Positions 9,438 to 22,800 of a DNA stretch of 64,000 bases are shown here, piece after piece. This stretch comes from Pisaster brevispinus. Its lineage: Eukaryota > Echinodermata > Asteroidea > Forcipulatida > Asteriidae. The first letter of the stretch is position 1. Every line of letters begins with the position of its first letter. The translations under genes and the position numbers were made by a program. The notes under the pieces were generated by a model. It was not told the origin of the DNA and did no database searches. It saw nothing but the letters and a program-made list of their open reading frames with translations. Location: positions 7,319,947 to 7,383,946 of the forward strand of contig JAMKCF010000019.1 of the NCBI GenBank assembly GCA_023634235.1, given 5' to 3'.

Positions 9438-12269
9438 CCAAGTTTTCTGAATTAAAATAATACGCATATAGATATAGGCCCTATAATGACTAAAAACAAA
9501 TAAATGAATAAATAAATTATCAAGACAACTTCCACAGGCTCCTCATTATAATGAATAAAATATTTGTTAACATGGTTATGTAGTCGGCATATTAAAAATA
9601 TACACAAAAAAGTATTAATTTTTGAGAACTTTTGTAGGGAGGATTTCCGTCCATAAATATTCGTTGACACTGTTTTTCCAGGTTACATTAGGTGTTAGGT
9701 ATTCATACTTTTATTCATAATTTTAGTTGATAAATCCCCCTTGTTTTCTTGTGCCATATTTGTTCTACTCTATACGAATTATTCCCTCCAAAATTCATTT
9801 CGATCTTTTCATTTCGCCTGTTGGATGGTTGGGAGGTGACATGGTTGGAATGACACTGCTATTCCCCAAGAACTGATATGAACCCAACTTCAAACTTTGC
9901 ATGATAATCTGAGTATTAAAAAGTTGTTTTAGAAAACAATATTTGCTGATGTACCTTATAATTCTAAATCAATGAAGATTCTTAGGCCTATACAATTTAA
10001 CTTGAGCTTTTGGTTGGTGGAAAATGAGCTCCTTCACCAAAGTTTCACTCTTTTACCAAAGTTTCACTCTTTTGATGTAGGACCTAAATATATAATTTGC
10101 CTTTGCATAAGATTCTCGTTTGTTTGAGCATTACAGATTGAAGGAGTTCCAACTTCAAAGCATTAGTTATCTTTGGTCTGAGCTACCATTTGCCATTAGT
10201 TAATTTGAACAGCATTCATGGTTAAACATTTAAAAAGGGGTAAATTATGGTCACAATCTTTTTAAGCCACATAAGACGCCAGATTCTGGACATCAACAAA
10301 AGTGAAATTGCCTGAAAGCAGAGTGGACGAGAAATTTGAGTCGACCTACATGTTGTTGCATCTGATGGCAGGGTGTAAGGAAATGCCGTCCGTTCTCAGT
10401 TCAGCTTTCAATATATTCAATAACATATCCCCTGTGCGCAGAGAGTTTGCAGAGGGGTGTGCTAGGCTATTTGCAAGGCATATCAGTTCAAGCACAACAT
10501 ATGGTGGGAATAAATTTAGTTGAAAATTCAAGCAGCAAATTTATCACCAAATGTGAATTAGACTACAGTCGGGTGTAAAGGTTACACAATGCAATAATAC
10601 CAAGTAGACCTTTGTACTCCTAGTCTTTCAACAATAAACTTGTGCTGACATACAGTGAATTATGTAAAGAACTTGAATCAATACAATACGATTAGTGATT
10701 AACTTTGTGCAATCATGGCTGGTTGTTTGTCATTTACTCTGGCCTATGGTTGATATCAAATATAGATGAACACTACAGTAAAGCAGGTTTGCTCAGTGCT
10801 TTGAAAAAGCAGCACAGCAGATAATGTAGATAACATGACCGCTTTTATATTTTGAAGGGTACATGGTTTGGTTCAAATTTTCCATCCTTAACTACTGTTA
10901 GTGTTATATATGATTAATGATAACCCAAGTAGGGAAAACTCTGGGTCCATACTGAAATCCTCTTACAATAATCCACGATAATGCACTTAATCCCGTGCAT
11001 TTGGAAATTGAATATTTATATATATTTTTTTGTTTAATCTGTTTTTACTTCTTGTTTTGTTTTAACTATAATGCCTAGTGTAATGAGAAATAGTGGGAAA
11101 TGGATTTTCATGAACCAGGAACAACATAATGTTTCCATAAAATCATGATTTGGCAGCGCTTGGGGCAAATGCAAACAAAGTACACTCGATTTGAAGTAGG
11201 GTGTTTCAATGCGAACATCGACTACTGTATCAATAAACCTTGATATTAACTTGGAGGGATACGCCCCTTGTGTCTGTGCTTGGAAATAGTGTGCTTTGTA
11301 CATCATTTTGTCAAAATGAAATACAAGTATGTAGGCACAATCACACTGTTTGTGTAAAATAACAAATCTGAGCTAAAAGCTAAATCATTCAGTCAATAAA
11401 AACAACAAATAAAATGAGATTCATATTATTTAGTTTAAATATTGACATGTGACTTTTCAACAACAAAAATCAGAGACAAAACTCCTTGCAAAAGGTAAAA
11501 TGTTGATTTATTGATATAATAAAGGATATCCATGAAAATCAAGTACATGTATTGCTTATGACAACTGGAAAGAGACGGTTTTATGTGTTTTTTTTTGTCA
11601 TGCAATTGACTAAATAAATTACCAGTCTCCTTGAGGGCTTGATATTTTATGTGTTTTTCCCCTTCTTCAATATGAGCACAGCTAATTCTGGGTTCCCATT
11701 TGACGGTTGTGATTTCATTCCCTTTTTACCCCCAAGGCTATTTTAAAAAAAAAAGCCTTATTAAATGTACCTGTAGTATACGGTCATAAATTTTAAATAA
11801 GTACATTTACTTTTCTGTAGTAAATATTTTTTCAATTTATATGATAATCTTTCAAATGCTTTCAATATTCATTAGACAAAATAAATAATTAGTGATTAGA
11901 GGGGTAAAAAGTTGAGATTCAAGCCAAATACATTCCTAATCCACCATCCAGAGAATGGTTTGTCTGAAAGTCCTATAAATAGCATCCAAAGACCCCACAA
12001 ATCATGGTTCGATTTACCACAATTGAAACAAGGTGAAATGAACTTGAAAAACCCCAGGCTGGTTGTATGGCATGTTTATTAAAAATTAGATTTGAGGATT
12101 ATTATAACTCTTCCAAAAAACAATTCAGCACCTTAGCTTTAAGTTCATCATTTCCTTCTCTATTGAGAACAGGGCTATTTCTAGAGATTTGAGAAAGTTT
12201 TAAGCTGTCAATTAAGAAATCGCAAAAAAATAATTATAATAAGGGGTAGAATGAAAAACTAAAAACAAA

Positions 12270-12563
12270 TTATTTTTTAGGTCCCAACATTATCTCACGT
12301 CCATCAGCCTCACAAATAATTTTGCATGTTACATGTATTTTGGCATATATGCATAAGTTGAGTTGTATGTTGCTTGTGAATTGAAACTGCATCTACAAAA
12401 AAAACCTACAGGAATCCTACAGGAATCTTATAGAAATCGAGGAATTGACGAAACCTATAAGAATCCTACAGGAATCTTCTTTGAATCCTAGAGGATTCTA
12501 TAGGAATTTTTCCTATTTAGGACTCCTACCCTTTCAGCGAAAATCAGGCCATGCATCTTTAAA
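12270..12563. mobile_element. Foldback repeat family A, copy 2, with an internal short-repeat insertion
   Basis: The segment shares ACATTATCTCAC...CATCAGCC and GCATGTTACATGTATTTTGG with the copy at 3.76-4.11 kb. Its right end, AATCAGGCCATGCATCTTTA at 12543-12562, is the inverse of that copy's left end. Between them, 12400-12535 is filled with variants of AATCCTACAGGAATC in both orientations, absent from copy 1. The left end is not recognisable. Confidence 0.5.
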
Positions 12564-13314
12564 CCATACAATTTAGTTTTAATGCAAAACTTGCTCGATT
12601 TCAAATCATAAGATTCACATCCCATCTAAACTCAACATTAACCATCGTCAGGATACACAAGATTCATATTGTCAGCAGCCAGTGAGAGAGTGTGTTACCA
12701 CAGAGCAAGGATGTCACCCATCCTTCATTCATTCAGCCTTAACTAAATACCATTTAGGGAGACACTCCATGTTTACATTGCCAGACATAACTGGCACAGA
12801 ATATTTGTGTTCAACTCTGTGTACACATTCTTGTATGTAACTTGAAAATTAAGCCACGGTATGAATTTCAGCTGGAGCCGTTGGTGTGGGTTTCTCTTTG
12901 TTCATTGTGACAGCGTCAGATCTTCGGCCAAAAGTAACAAATATGTCTTCTTTATTTATTTCCTTAATGACTCAAATAACATTCTGGTTTCAATAGAAAT
13001 ACTGTTTTAGGGGAAGGTTTTAATGTATTTGTTGTGATGATTTAAATATTCATAAATAACTTGAATGACTTTAATAGTTCACACAAATGAAAATTATCAC
13101 AAAACAACTTATGAACTGTTGACTTAACAACTCAACTATGGTATCATAAAAGCTTCAATTGCTCATATTGAGAAAGTTCTAATCTTGTAAACAGAAGTTA
13201 GATTTTTGTGTATAATCTGGATATTTTTCAACCCCATTTTTGTAACAGTTTTAAATTGGGCAATTTACACTGTATTCACATTCACCAAAAGAGGTTATGG
13301 TTAAAAGCAAAGTA

Positions 13315-13668
13315 TACCTTTGGTTTTTGCAACCGTTTTATTGTTTCAATCCTAAGTATCTAAATGTAGATATATACAATTAAACTAACCTATGAAAATT
13401 TCATTTCAAAAGGTGGTCGCGATTATGTCCACGCAGGAAGAATAACAGGAATACACAATCTGAGAAACGTTAACATGCAGTAAACGTTTCTCAGATTCAA
13501 ATTTTGGGGTATAAAAAGCGATGTATTTTTCCATAAATGCAGTACTTCAAAGTGAAATGTTTCTCAAACTGCATTATACTATACAAAGCTGCTGTACTTA
13601 TTACCAAGTGATTTTTTATTGCCATTAATTTTCAGAGTCATTACCAAACGTATACAGACCCTTTAAAT
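13315..13668. repeat. Dispersed repeat family B, copy 2
   Basis: Second copy of the family at 9112-9437, same strand. It contains an extra internal inverted segment, GAGAAACGTTAACATGCAGT followed by AAACGTTTCTCAGATTC, which can form a hairpin. The common end ACCAAACGTATACAGACCCT is almost identical in both. Confidence 0.75.
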
Positions 13669-16424
13669 ATTGGTAATTAATCAATAGTTATGTGACATAA
13701 TTGTTTAATCTTTGGAACGACTCAAGTAGCCTGGCAATGGGTTTCAACTACTTTTGTATGAAGTTCAATTTTAAAAAAGTTTAACAATTACATTTACCCA
13801 CTCAGACTTAAAAAAAAAAAGGCATTTCCTCATCTCCAGCACCAGGCAAGCTTGTACACTGCTCATCAGGTTTTTTTAATGGCACCAGATTTAAAGAAGA
13901 GGAAACCAGCTGAAGAGTTGCATGCCTGCAAAAATATCACTCACCATTGTTCCAAACCAAAGCTGAACACATGTCACAGTGCTTTCTATACTGGGAACTT
14001 ATGTGTTGGCCATTTCTCACCTGGTATAAACAGTGTTAGCTCTAATTGGCAATTTGTTGCACTGACTGACATGCAACACTACTCAAGAAAGATACACTTC
14101 ATCAAGTTTGCAAATTGTTTTTTCTCTCATAACAAGACGCGATGCACATTATTTCTTTTGGAGGTTTGATAAATGCAGAATGTTTTTCTGACGCAGGATA
14201 TGAATTTCTCTCTTAAAGATTGTTCCATGTAAGAGTATGAGACAATGAGAAGGCTTCACAATGAACAAATTTCCAAGAAAGTAAAGACCAAGAGCTATAC
14301 CAAGAGGTATTTAAGTCTTCCCAATAACTCTGTTCATTTTTGTAAACATGAGAGAAAATGTGTAAGATTTTAGGCTTGATGTTTTCGGACCTTCTCATGA
14401 CTCAGGCACCTAGTTGAACCCTTTTTAAGAATCAACAATAAATGTATTGCAACGAGAGACATTTTACTAGCATTAAAGAAAATGTTACATGCACCTTGTC
14501 CAACTTCAACAACCCAGCACAATGCAAGAAATTGTTGAATAATGTTATCTGATAAGGAAATGGCACTGGTTGTTTGCAGTGAGTAGGACTGTTAAGCATT
14601 CAACTGGCCTCCACAATCAGCAGTAAAACTAGGGGCGCATCTAGGGCACACTCTGCCACATTTCACAAAATCTAAAAATAACTCATAATTACTCATTAAG
14701 CAGCTCCTAGATACACAAGCTACTGGAATCAACGGCTACGGTTTGTGGCACTTCGAATCCCCCTCACCTCCTTCAAAACTGTTTGAAAGCGTCCTTGTTC
14801 TTCAGTCAGCAGATTTGGAGGGGCGGTTTTCAACCAGAATAACAGCAGGCTTATCCACCATATGTTGTCAGTCACACACTCCATGAGATGATAATCCACT
14901 GTGACCCTGTTGCCATGGTTTGTTCTCTACTGTTGGCCTTCAGAACAGCCTGGCAAGCCACTTATTCACTCCATCATGTGGCCATATTATTCCCCGACCT
15001 TGCCCATTTTCACATTTGTCACTTTATTCCTCCAATTTACTTATTATATGATTAATATCAAAAGTGCATTTACTCCTTTGAAGCTTCATAATTTTACTGA
15101 AGTGGAAGGGTATAAGGACTGACACACCACCTTTCAAAAATTTTGAAACAGGCCTAAAATTCCTCTTCCCAATCTTTAAAACTTTACATTCAATCAAAAC
15201 TATACATTGTATCAAACAGCCATAATAACAGCACTGCTACAAGTCTGAAGATGGACCCAAGCGTAATGAGAAGACTTGGGTTTTTGTACACAAAGAAAGA
15301 GAGTTTAGTATCACCCCGTTTCAAGGTCATACCTTGAAATCAGGTGCATTTGAACTGAAATGGGGTGAATTTGGCAGCTCTTTCTTTGACTTTTGTTGTT
15401 GTTCATGAAGGAGCATGGAAACTCACAGGGTTGGAGGGATGTTTACTCCACGGCTGAGCTAGAGTACTTCAGGTGATTCATCAACTTGTCACTATTGATG
15501 CCAAGTTGCTATTAAAAAGGCTGGTGAAAGATACTAATGTATCACACATGCCTAAAATGTGAAATATACTTTCACCGAAATATACTACCAAGTGATTGTA
15601 ATCCCCAATGGAACAAACAGACTTTTAAAAATGTTCACTGTGTTCCCTCAAACAACCAAATGATATTAACCGAACCATGTGATGGCCTCCAGTTGCGTTT
15701 CTTGATATTCATAATACTGATACATTTTCAGGCATTTTAACAACAGTATACATGTGTACATCCTAATGTGGTCTTTTTCCATGGAGAACTGACAAAGGAC
15801 TGTAATGTGTGTGTGTTTCTGTTGTTTTGTTCGATTGTTTTTTTTTTTGGGGGGGGGACCATGGTACACTACTTAGCATTTTCAATTTGTTATGCAGAAA
15901 ATGTCCCTGAAATCATCATAAGACTGAGAATAATCTCACGAATAGTCAATATTGATAGATAAAACCATAGAGAAAGGACATAAAATGAGGTGTGCTTTCA
16001 CCAAGTATATCAACCTACCCAGGTGGTTGAACTGGTGAAGGGGTGGGGTAGGTGTTTGGGACCAAGCCATTCATTGTAGCCATTAAAGACAGCTCATTTA
16101 AATTGGGTGTTGATAAAAACAGCTGGCTCACGCACATCCGCCAGAACAAACTTACAGGTAGGGTCATAGGATGTTTTTTGTCAATGTAATGCTTATTTAT
16201 AGTCGAAACTATAAAGAAAGATACAGTAAAAGCACATGTAAAAGTTTCAGCTGAACAGTGTATACTTGCTGAAAAAACAGCAAAATCCTGTCACTGTATT
16301 TTCACAAGAACGCCGAATCCATTCACGTTTAGTGAGGTGACAGTAGGTACCAACTACATATCTGGCCACAGCATTAGCAAGTTGATACTAACCTTTTGAA
16401 ACCTGAGAAACAATTCATGCATGA

Positions 16425-16613
16425 ATCTTTTCTGAGATTCATGTTTTTTGGTGAAAAATTGTTCAAACCACTTTGAAGGGAATCCTTTCTCTAAACAGTA
16501 TATCAACAACTGCAGTGTTTCTCACCAAGTATTTTTTTATAATCGTTAGTATTTTGCCAATAGAGTATTTTTTTGAGTATTTACCAATCTATGACACTTC
16601 CTTTAAGTACAAA
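16425..16613. repeat. Dispersed repeat family B, diverged partial copy 3
   Basis: Carries TCTGAGATTCATG, CTGCAGTGTTTCTCACCAAG, TTTTTTATAATCGTTAGTAT and GAGTATTTACCAATCTATGA in the order of the 3' half of family B. Similarity is visibly lower than between copies 1 and 2. Confidence 0.45.
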
Positions 16614-17446
16614 TTGTCTGTATAACTATAAATGTTGGGAAAAACATTTTCTGGCATTTCTTTTCCAAAATGAAAACAATTTTTGTTATGCCTTCCTTCT
16701 TGCAAAATCCATTAATAAAAAATAACCAGCACAGCTGGTATCTTTTCCCCTGAACAATCAGAGCTCAATTAGATGACTCTCCTTATTGGAATTCTGCCCT
16801 TACTTTTACCACTTAACACAAGTGAGAACCAAATTCCTGTGCAAACTTACAAAAAGAGTTGCTCAGTTGTACTAGGCAAACGCACAAAATGTGAAATATG
16901 CCCATTATGGTAAGCAAGGATTTTTCTGCTTGCGGTAAACAGGGCAATGAGATTAAGCCCAGGCGTGCAATCCCTTCGAACCAGCTTTAGCTTCTTTTTG
17001 AGACACAAGCAGATAAGAGGTTAAGAATTATATGTCCCATTGTAAGATGTTCAAGAGACGTATGACAAGATAGCGTGGTAGAAACAAATGCTGAACCATA
17101 TCTTTGGAGGGAGGAACCTTACTCCATGGGGTCTCTATATCAACTTCTGGGGTCTCTGTATCAACTACTGGGGTCTCTATATCAACTACTGGGGTCTCTG
17201 TATCAACTACTGGGGTCTATGTATCAATTACTGGGGTCCCTATATCAACTACTGGGGTCTCTGTATCAACTACTGGGGTCTATGTATCAACTACTGGGGT
17301 CTCTGCAGTGGTCTCTGTATCAACTGCAGGGGTCTTTGTATCAACTGCAGGGGTCTCTGTATCAACTGATGGGGGTCTCTGTATCAACTGCAGCGGGTCT
17401 CTGTATCAACTACTGGGGTCTCTGTATCAACTACAGGTGTCTTTGG

Positions 17447-17553
17447 GTGCGCTATTGCGGCCGTAACCAACAACTGTTTTGGTCAATGTCCGGTGATTAA
17501 CCAATGGCAAGTTCAATCGAAACAGCTATTGGTTACGACCGCAAAAAAAGCAC
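17447..17553. mobile_element. 107-bp foldback inside the minisatellite, copy 1
   Basis: The left arm GTGCGCTATTGCGGCCGTAA and the right arm TTACGACCGCAAAAAAAGCA are imperfect inverse repeats. They extend inwards to CAACTGTTTTGG and CGAAACAGCTATTGG, about 34 bases per arm. The middle contains GTGATTAACCAAT. No coding capacity. It is probably a MITE-like insertion that was then amplified with the array. Confidence 0.7.
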
Positions 17554-17748
17554 ACTCTGTATCAACTACTGGGGTCTCTGTATCAACTGCTGGGGTCTCT
17601 GTATCAACTGCTGGGGTCTCTGTATCAACTACTGGGGTCTCTGTATCAACTGCAGGGGTCTCTGTATCAACTGCTGGGGTCTCTGTATCAACTGCTTGGG
17701 TCTCCGTATCAACTGCTGGGGTCTCTGTATCAACTAGGGGTGTCTCTG

Positions 17749-17855
17749 GGTGCATTTTTGGTGTCGTAACCAGTAGCTGTTTCAGTCAATGGCCAGTGAT
17801 TAACCAATACGAGTTCAACCGAAACAGCTATTGGTTACGACCGCGAAAACGCACC
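17749..17855. mobile_element. 107-bp foldback inside the minisatellite, copy 2
   Basis: Same length, orientation and flanking units (GTGTCTCTGGGTGC on the left) as copy 1. Arms are GGTGTCGTAACCAGTAGCTG and AACAGCTATTGGTTACGACC. It differs from copy 1 at several positions, mostly in the left arm and middle. Confidence 0.7.
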
Positions 17856-19754
17856 CTCTGTATCAACTACTGGGGTCTCTGTATCAGCTGCTGGGGGTCT
17901 CTGTATCAACTCCTGGGGTCCCTGTGTATCAACTGCTGGTTCATGCGTTAAGCAACTTCCCTCTCGCCTCAATCAACACCTACCCCCTCTTTGGACTTTT
18001 TGACATTTGTCATCAGTGCAGTGTAGCAGTTTATAAAAGGTGCTAACCTCCCACCTGATCTTTGGTATTTTATTCCTGTCTATGCGGGAGGTGTCACTCA
18101 CTTACATTTCCAAACCTGGAATCATCAATGATCTCTGTTTGGATGGAGAAGGTTCCAATCGGGGCATCAAATATTTACCCTTTTGGGATAGTTGAAGTGA
18201 AACCTGTGTTTTGTGTAATGTCCTTAAAGAGAAATCAACCTTCTAGTTGATTTTCAGCTATAATTTTCAAGCAAGCTGGTCATTTTGTGTGCTTTGCTGC
18301 TCTGCCTTTTAAACTTGTTTACTTTTTTTGTTAAAGCAAAACATAAATAAATTTAAAACTTAAAATACTTTTCTTCTGCTGCAGATGATACTGGTACGAA
18401 CAATTTGGGTGTTAGATTTTGTTATGAGGAAGGGAGTACATTACATGATTATTATGTTATGCATCACATTTTCCGTTCATGGAAAAAATCAGCACCATCT
18501 TCGGATCAAATGAACTTTTTATCTCTCTATATAATGTAGGTCTTCTTGAATAAAAGCCACAAACATAACGGAGTTGCAAATTCACTGTAAAAATATGGAT
18601 ACGATGTTTAAACTCTTTCTAGTTGTACACACAGTATAGCACAAGTCTAGCAGCTGAAATCTACAGTATCACTATCAGCCGAAGATGTTTTGTATTTTGT
18701 AAAATGGCTCAAAAGAAAAACTGAAGTTCTATTCTCTGTACGAATCTAGCACTAAGCCACAAACCATAAAGCAGCTCATTTTCAGTTAAAGTCTGTTAAT
18801 ACCACAATTTCTAGAAGTATTTCTGTGTTATGTGATTTTGAGTGGATTTGGTGGATACGATGGGAACACATATTGGAATTCGACAACTACTAAATTGTCT
18901 GTGTTTATGTGGCACCTGCTGCACCTGCTCAAACAAATGAAATACAGCAATGGACTCGAGCCAGCCAGGTATGTTGTTATGAGAGTCTCATAAGTCTCAA
19001 TCCTACACTAAAAGATATGTCTTTTTAGATAATGTACGAATGAAGTTAGCCTTAACAGTATTAACAGTTTGAACAGAGTAGATAACCTATATATATCTGT
19101 ATGAATTTCTCTTTGAAACCCTGAATCAGCTTCAATTAAGATAAATACAGATTTTGTTGTTGTTTTGGTTTGTTCTTTTTACCCATCTGGATGGACATGT
19201 GTTAAGAAATGATGTGATTCTTAATAGAGAGCCAAACCAAGAAGAGGGCAACCACATGAAGGCATTTTTAAAGGAAGCTGTAAGTTGTAGGCTTAGTTAT
19301 TACTGGCAGGATAATGACCCAATGGATCATGTCCGCTGTTTGCCTTTACTTCAGCCATTCATCACCCAACACCACACCTTACCTCAACCTCTTTCCTGTA
19401 GCCTTTATTTGGTGGTAAACACCACCAGTCCAAAAATGCTATCAGGTTAACAAAAAGTAGGGACGCCACTGGTATTCATGCTACAAAAATATTAAGAAAG
19501 GTGTTTTTGAAGGGTACCATTTTCTATTTCAATCAATGAGGTAGTTTTGATACAAAATTCCTCGTTGATGATGTGTATTTGACAATTACTCTACATGGGC
19601 AAACAAAATCACCAACATGCATTGCATAGGCTTGATGTCAGACAATGAAAGTCGACATATTTTAAGTTGACATTAACATTAAATATCAAGCAACAATACA
19701 CCTGTTTTGGCGATGTCAATGAGGGCGTGTTGCAGCTTGTGTAAAATCATATGA

Positions 19755-19886
19755 CATTTTCGAAACCACTGCTTCAGCTTTGGCTTGGATTGAGACTTTT
19801 TAAATTGTGTTCTTTCGTTACAGGGTTTAAAAATGGCGGACAGTGCCTAAAGCCCAAGTCTAAGAAAAACCATAGTTTCAAAAATA
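19755..19886. repeat. Imperfect foldback element, type C
   Basis: The left arm ATTTTCGAAACCACTGCTTC continues AGCTTTGGCTTGGATTGAG. The right arm, read inverted, gives ATTTTTGAAACTATGG, TTTTTCTTAGAC, TTGGGCTTTAGGC. The arms resemble those of the element at 24110-24263. Confidence 0.45.
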
Positions 19887-22800
19887 ACCCCAAGAGGTAG
19901 ACAGACCAGAAGGCAAACTCAAGATACCCAAACTCCATAAATTTACTGACACTCCACTTCATTTTACTCTATCAGAATGATGAATTATCACAGAATCCTT
20001 ATTTGAAATTGTTTGACTTTTAGTGTTTTAATTTTTGAGCATATTGTGTGCATTATGTAGTGTCTATTTTGCAGGAATTTACTTTATACAGGCACTGCAA
20101 GTAGTGTTAGTTAATTAGTGCAACCCACTATTATCAATCACATACAAAAATAAATCAATTTATTGCACATTCGTTTCTTCATTAATGATTCTCGTTGTCT
20201 CATCTCACACACAAAAAAACTTACAAAAATTTCATAGCATATTAAAATCAAAATACAATCATCTTTGGTTTGAGTTTGATTCTTAAAAAGTAATATTAAA
20301 TATATTTATTTTATTTGGATTAAACAGAAGGTACAACATTGGTACTTCCCAGTGTATCAAATAAATAAATGATTATCTTACAGTTTCAATGGTGTACAAA
20401 TACGAACAAGAGGTAAAAGGGCAGGTAATGATGTCCACTAACTTTTACACAAACTTTAAGGTAAATTAAGCATTTGTTTTGATTCTGAAAAACTCAGCAC
20501 CACGTAGCATAGCTCAATTTTGTCCTTTCTAGATTGCATAGCATTGTTATGAACATTTAGTACATAACACCAATGTTGAACCTTCACTTTAAAAAAAGTT
20601 GCAATACTTACCCTGGGAAGACAAAACACTACAAGAAGGGGGAAAAAATGGAATACCGAAAGACGATGATTTCCCATCATGCAGAGACGAGATGGACAAG
20701 TATGGACTGTTCTGTTACCATGCAGAATGAATGCCAAAAATAACTACAGAAGCTTTTGGTGTATGGCGAACTTTAGATGTTAAGTGTGGATTTTGTTAAA
20801 ACCAATTGAGGAGAAAGAGGGGGTGTAGGGGTAAATAATAGGATGGTTCATCTGATTTGTCTGTGCTTTGGTGTAAAAAAAAAATTGCCACTACAGAAGC
20901 AAATTTGGATTTGAATTGTACAGTTGTATAAATGAAATAACTTGTCACTAGTCGGAAATGTGCACATGCAGATGGTATGGACAAGATCTCTACTGCATTG
21001 ATGCTGAAGAAAAGATTGGTCTGTCATTTCAAGAATAGTTGTACCATCATTGAATTGAATTTATGTCAACTTTAAGACGCTGAAACTCTCATCTTTTAAA
21101 TTCACCTGATTTTTGCATTCTCCTTTAGGATAAATTGTGCTTTGAGAAGCTATGATTTTGAACAGTTTGTTTCTCGCGTTCTGTTCAATAGACTACAGGT
21201 TTTTGTGTTGATTTTTTATATATATATTTGTTTTAAATAATTTTTGTTTGTTTTGATAATCAACCTCAAGATATTTCTCCATCACTTTCATTTTGATTTT
21301 GCAGAGAGATTTTCTGATGAGTTTGTCATTAACATAATCAACATTTCATGAATTGCCAACCGAAATGATATGATAGTTTAGCTGCAACCAAGGTTAATTA
21401 ACCATACCTTAAAAACTGCTATGACCAAGTTTTACAATTTCATGGCACCACCATATCAAACAATCCAAACTTCCCAAACTGTAATAACTTAAACGGATTC
21501 ATTTGCATTTTGACCAGCTTTACAAACCTCAGATTGAGAGAGTTTTAAATGTTAGTGCAGTAGAGTAGATTCTTCTCTTTGCGTGTATGCTTCATAAAAG
21601 GCAAACAAAATTGATATGAAAGGATGAAAGTGAAAACGGTGGGGTGAAAATTTTAAAATCTAATCATCAAATTTGGGTCGAATACTTGAAGTGTGTCGCG
21701 GCTTATTGCTTCATGATGATATGTATGACATCATCACTATCAATGGCTATCAACTCAATGCGGGATTCATAAACTATCTTACACTATTACACTAGTCTTT
21801 CTTTGATGGTCCAATGCTTTGTCTATACAAGCATCAACTAATCCTCGCAACCCTCAGTGTGATAACTTGACAACATGAGCACATTTCTTCAGTCCCTCTA
21901 ACAATGTGTACAGTGAGGGTGGATAAAGGGGCGGATGTTGTTTACATGCATGTTAACAATCGTGCGTGGACGGAGATTGATGATTCGGTCCCCACGGTAC
22001 AGTTGTAGGTGTAATGTCACACAAGCACCCTGGGATGGTGCAAGCTAGAGCTATCTGAAGAACAGCGACTTACTATGTGGTGATCATACATCCATCGCAC
22101 AAATTTCAATCTACTTTTTTTGTTCTGCCTTTAATTGTTTATTTTTATAAGAGGGGTGCATGCAGGAAGCTATGTTGATCCGTGGACACTGTTAGACTTG
22201 ATGGTGGTGTGGCAAAATCAGAGGTGGTATTAATAATATAACTGGCAATACTGGATGGGGGTGTTAATATAAGTATGCAGAATTACCTGTGGCTCCCCTG
22301 GGCAATGGGTGAACCCAGTTGACATGCAGAACACGTGAGCATAGGATAAAGCTTAACTTTTAACAGCAAACAAAAATGTCAGTTTATGTTGGTAAATATG
22401 AAAGCATTTTTGAAGCCATCTATCTGTGAGAACACGGAGAAGAAATGTGACGGATTCACTTGCTCTACAAAACCACATTCAGTGAAATCAGGAAAGTGAC
22501 AGATGGGTTTCTTGGTAGGAGACTGACTTTGTGAATGATTCATATCCAAGAGAGTAAGTGCACTTGGCATGCACTTTTGGAATATACCAGTGGTTCAAAT
22601 CAATTAGATTGCAACCTACTTTGCGAGGGAAAAAATATGCGAGTAGGCCCTTTGTCAAACTAGAAACTGAAACCTCATTTAAGTTTTCACACCGATTGTT
22701 AGTAATGACCAACAGATAATTTGACAGACTATTAATTCTCCGCTTGTGTTTTGCTGTGGAGTCAACCTTTGCCCAAAGTGCTTAAAACTCAGAGGTTGTC

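Larger units (their letters stand above)
7571..17125. other. Gene-poor interval with dispersed repeats
   Basis: No protein-coding exon could be supported. The interval contains a Z-DNA-prone alternating tract (8815-8855), a small hairpin (8489-8541), three copies of one dispersed repeat family (about 9.1, 13.3 and 16.4 kb), and a repeat insertion near 12.3-12.56 kb. Remaining sequence is AT-rich and featureless to reading by eye. Open frames here are short, lack homology and show no codon pattern. Confidence 0.5.
17126..17945. repeat. Composite minisatellite: 21-bp units with two embedded 107-bp foldbacks
   Basis: The unit is GGGGTCTCTGTATCAACTAC plus T (21 bp) with variants at the CTAC/CTGC positions. 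Blocks at 17126-17445, 17555-17748 and 17857-17945 are separated by two related foldback segments. Because 21 is a multiple of three and the unit lacks stops, several frames stay open and give seven-residue repeats such as LGSLYQL and VSVSTTG; these are by-products and not evidence of a gene. The two foldback starts are about 302 bp apart, so block plus foldback behaves as a higher-order unit. Confidence 0.9.

Noticed and set aside
13852..14169. 105-residue plus-strand open frame
   Set aside because: No homology, no codon bias or splice sites visible; its length is expected by chance in a window of this size.
17075..17955. Several overlapping long open frames with 7-residue repeats on both strands
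   Set aside because: The 21-bp unit has no stop in several frames, so every frame stays open. There is no start context, splice site or protein family match.
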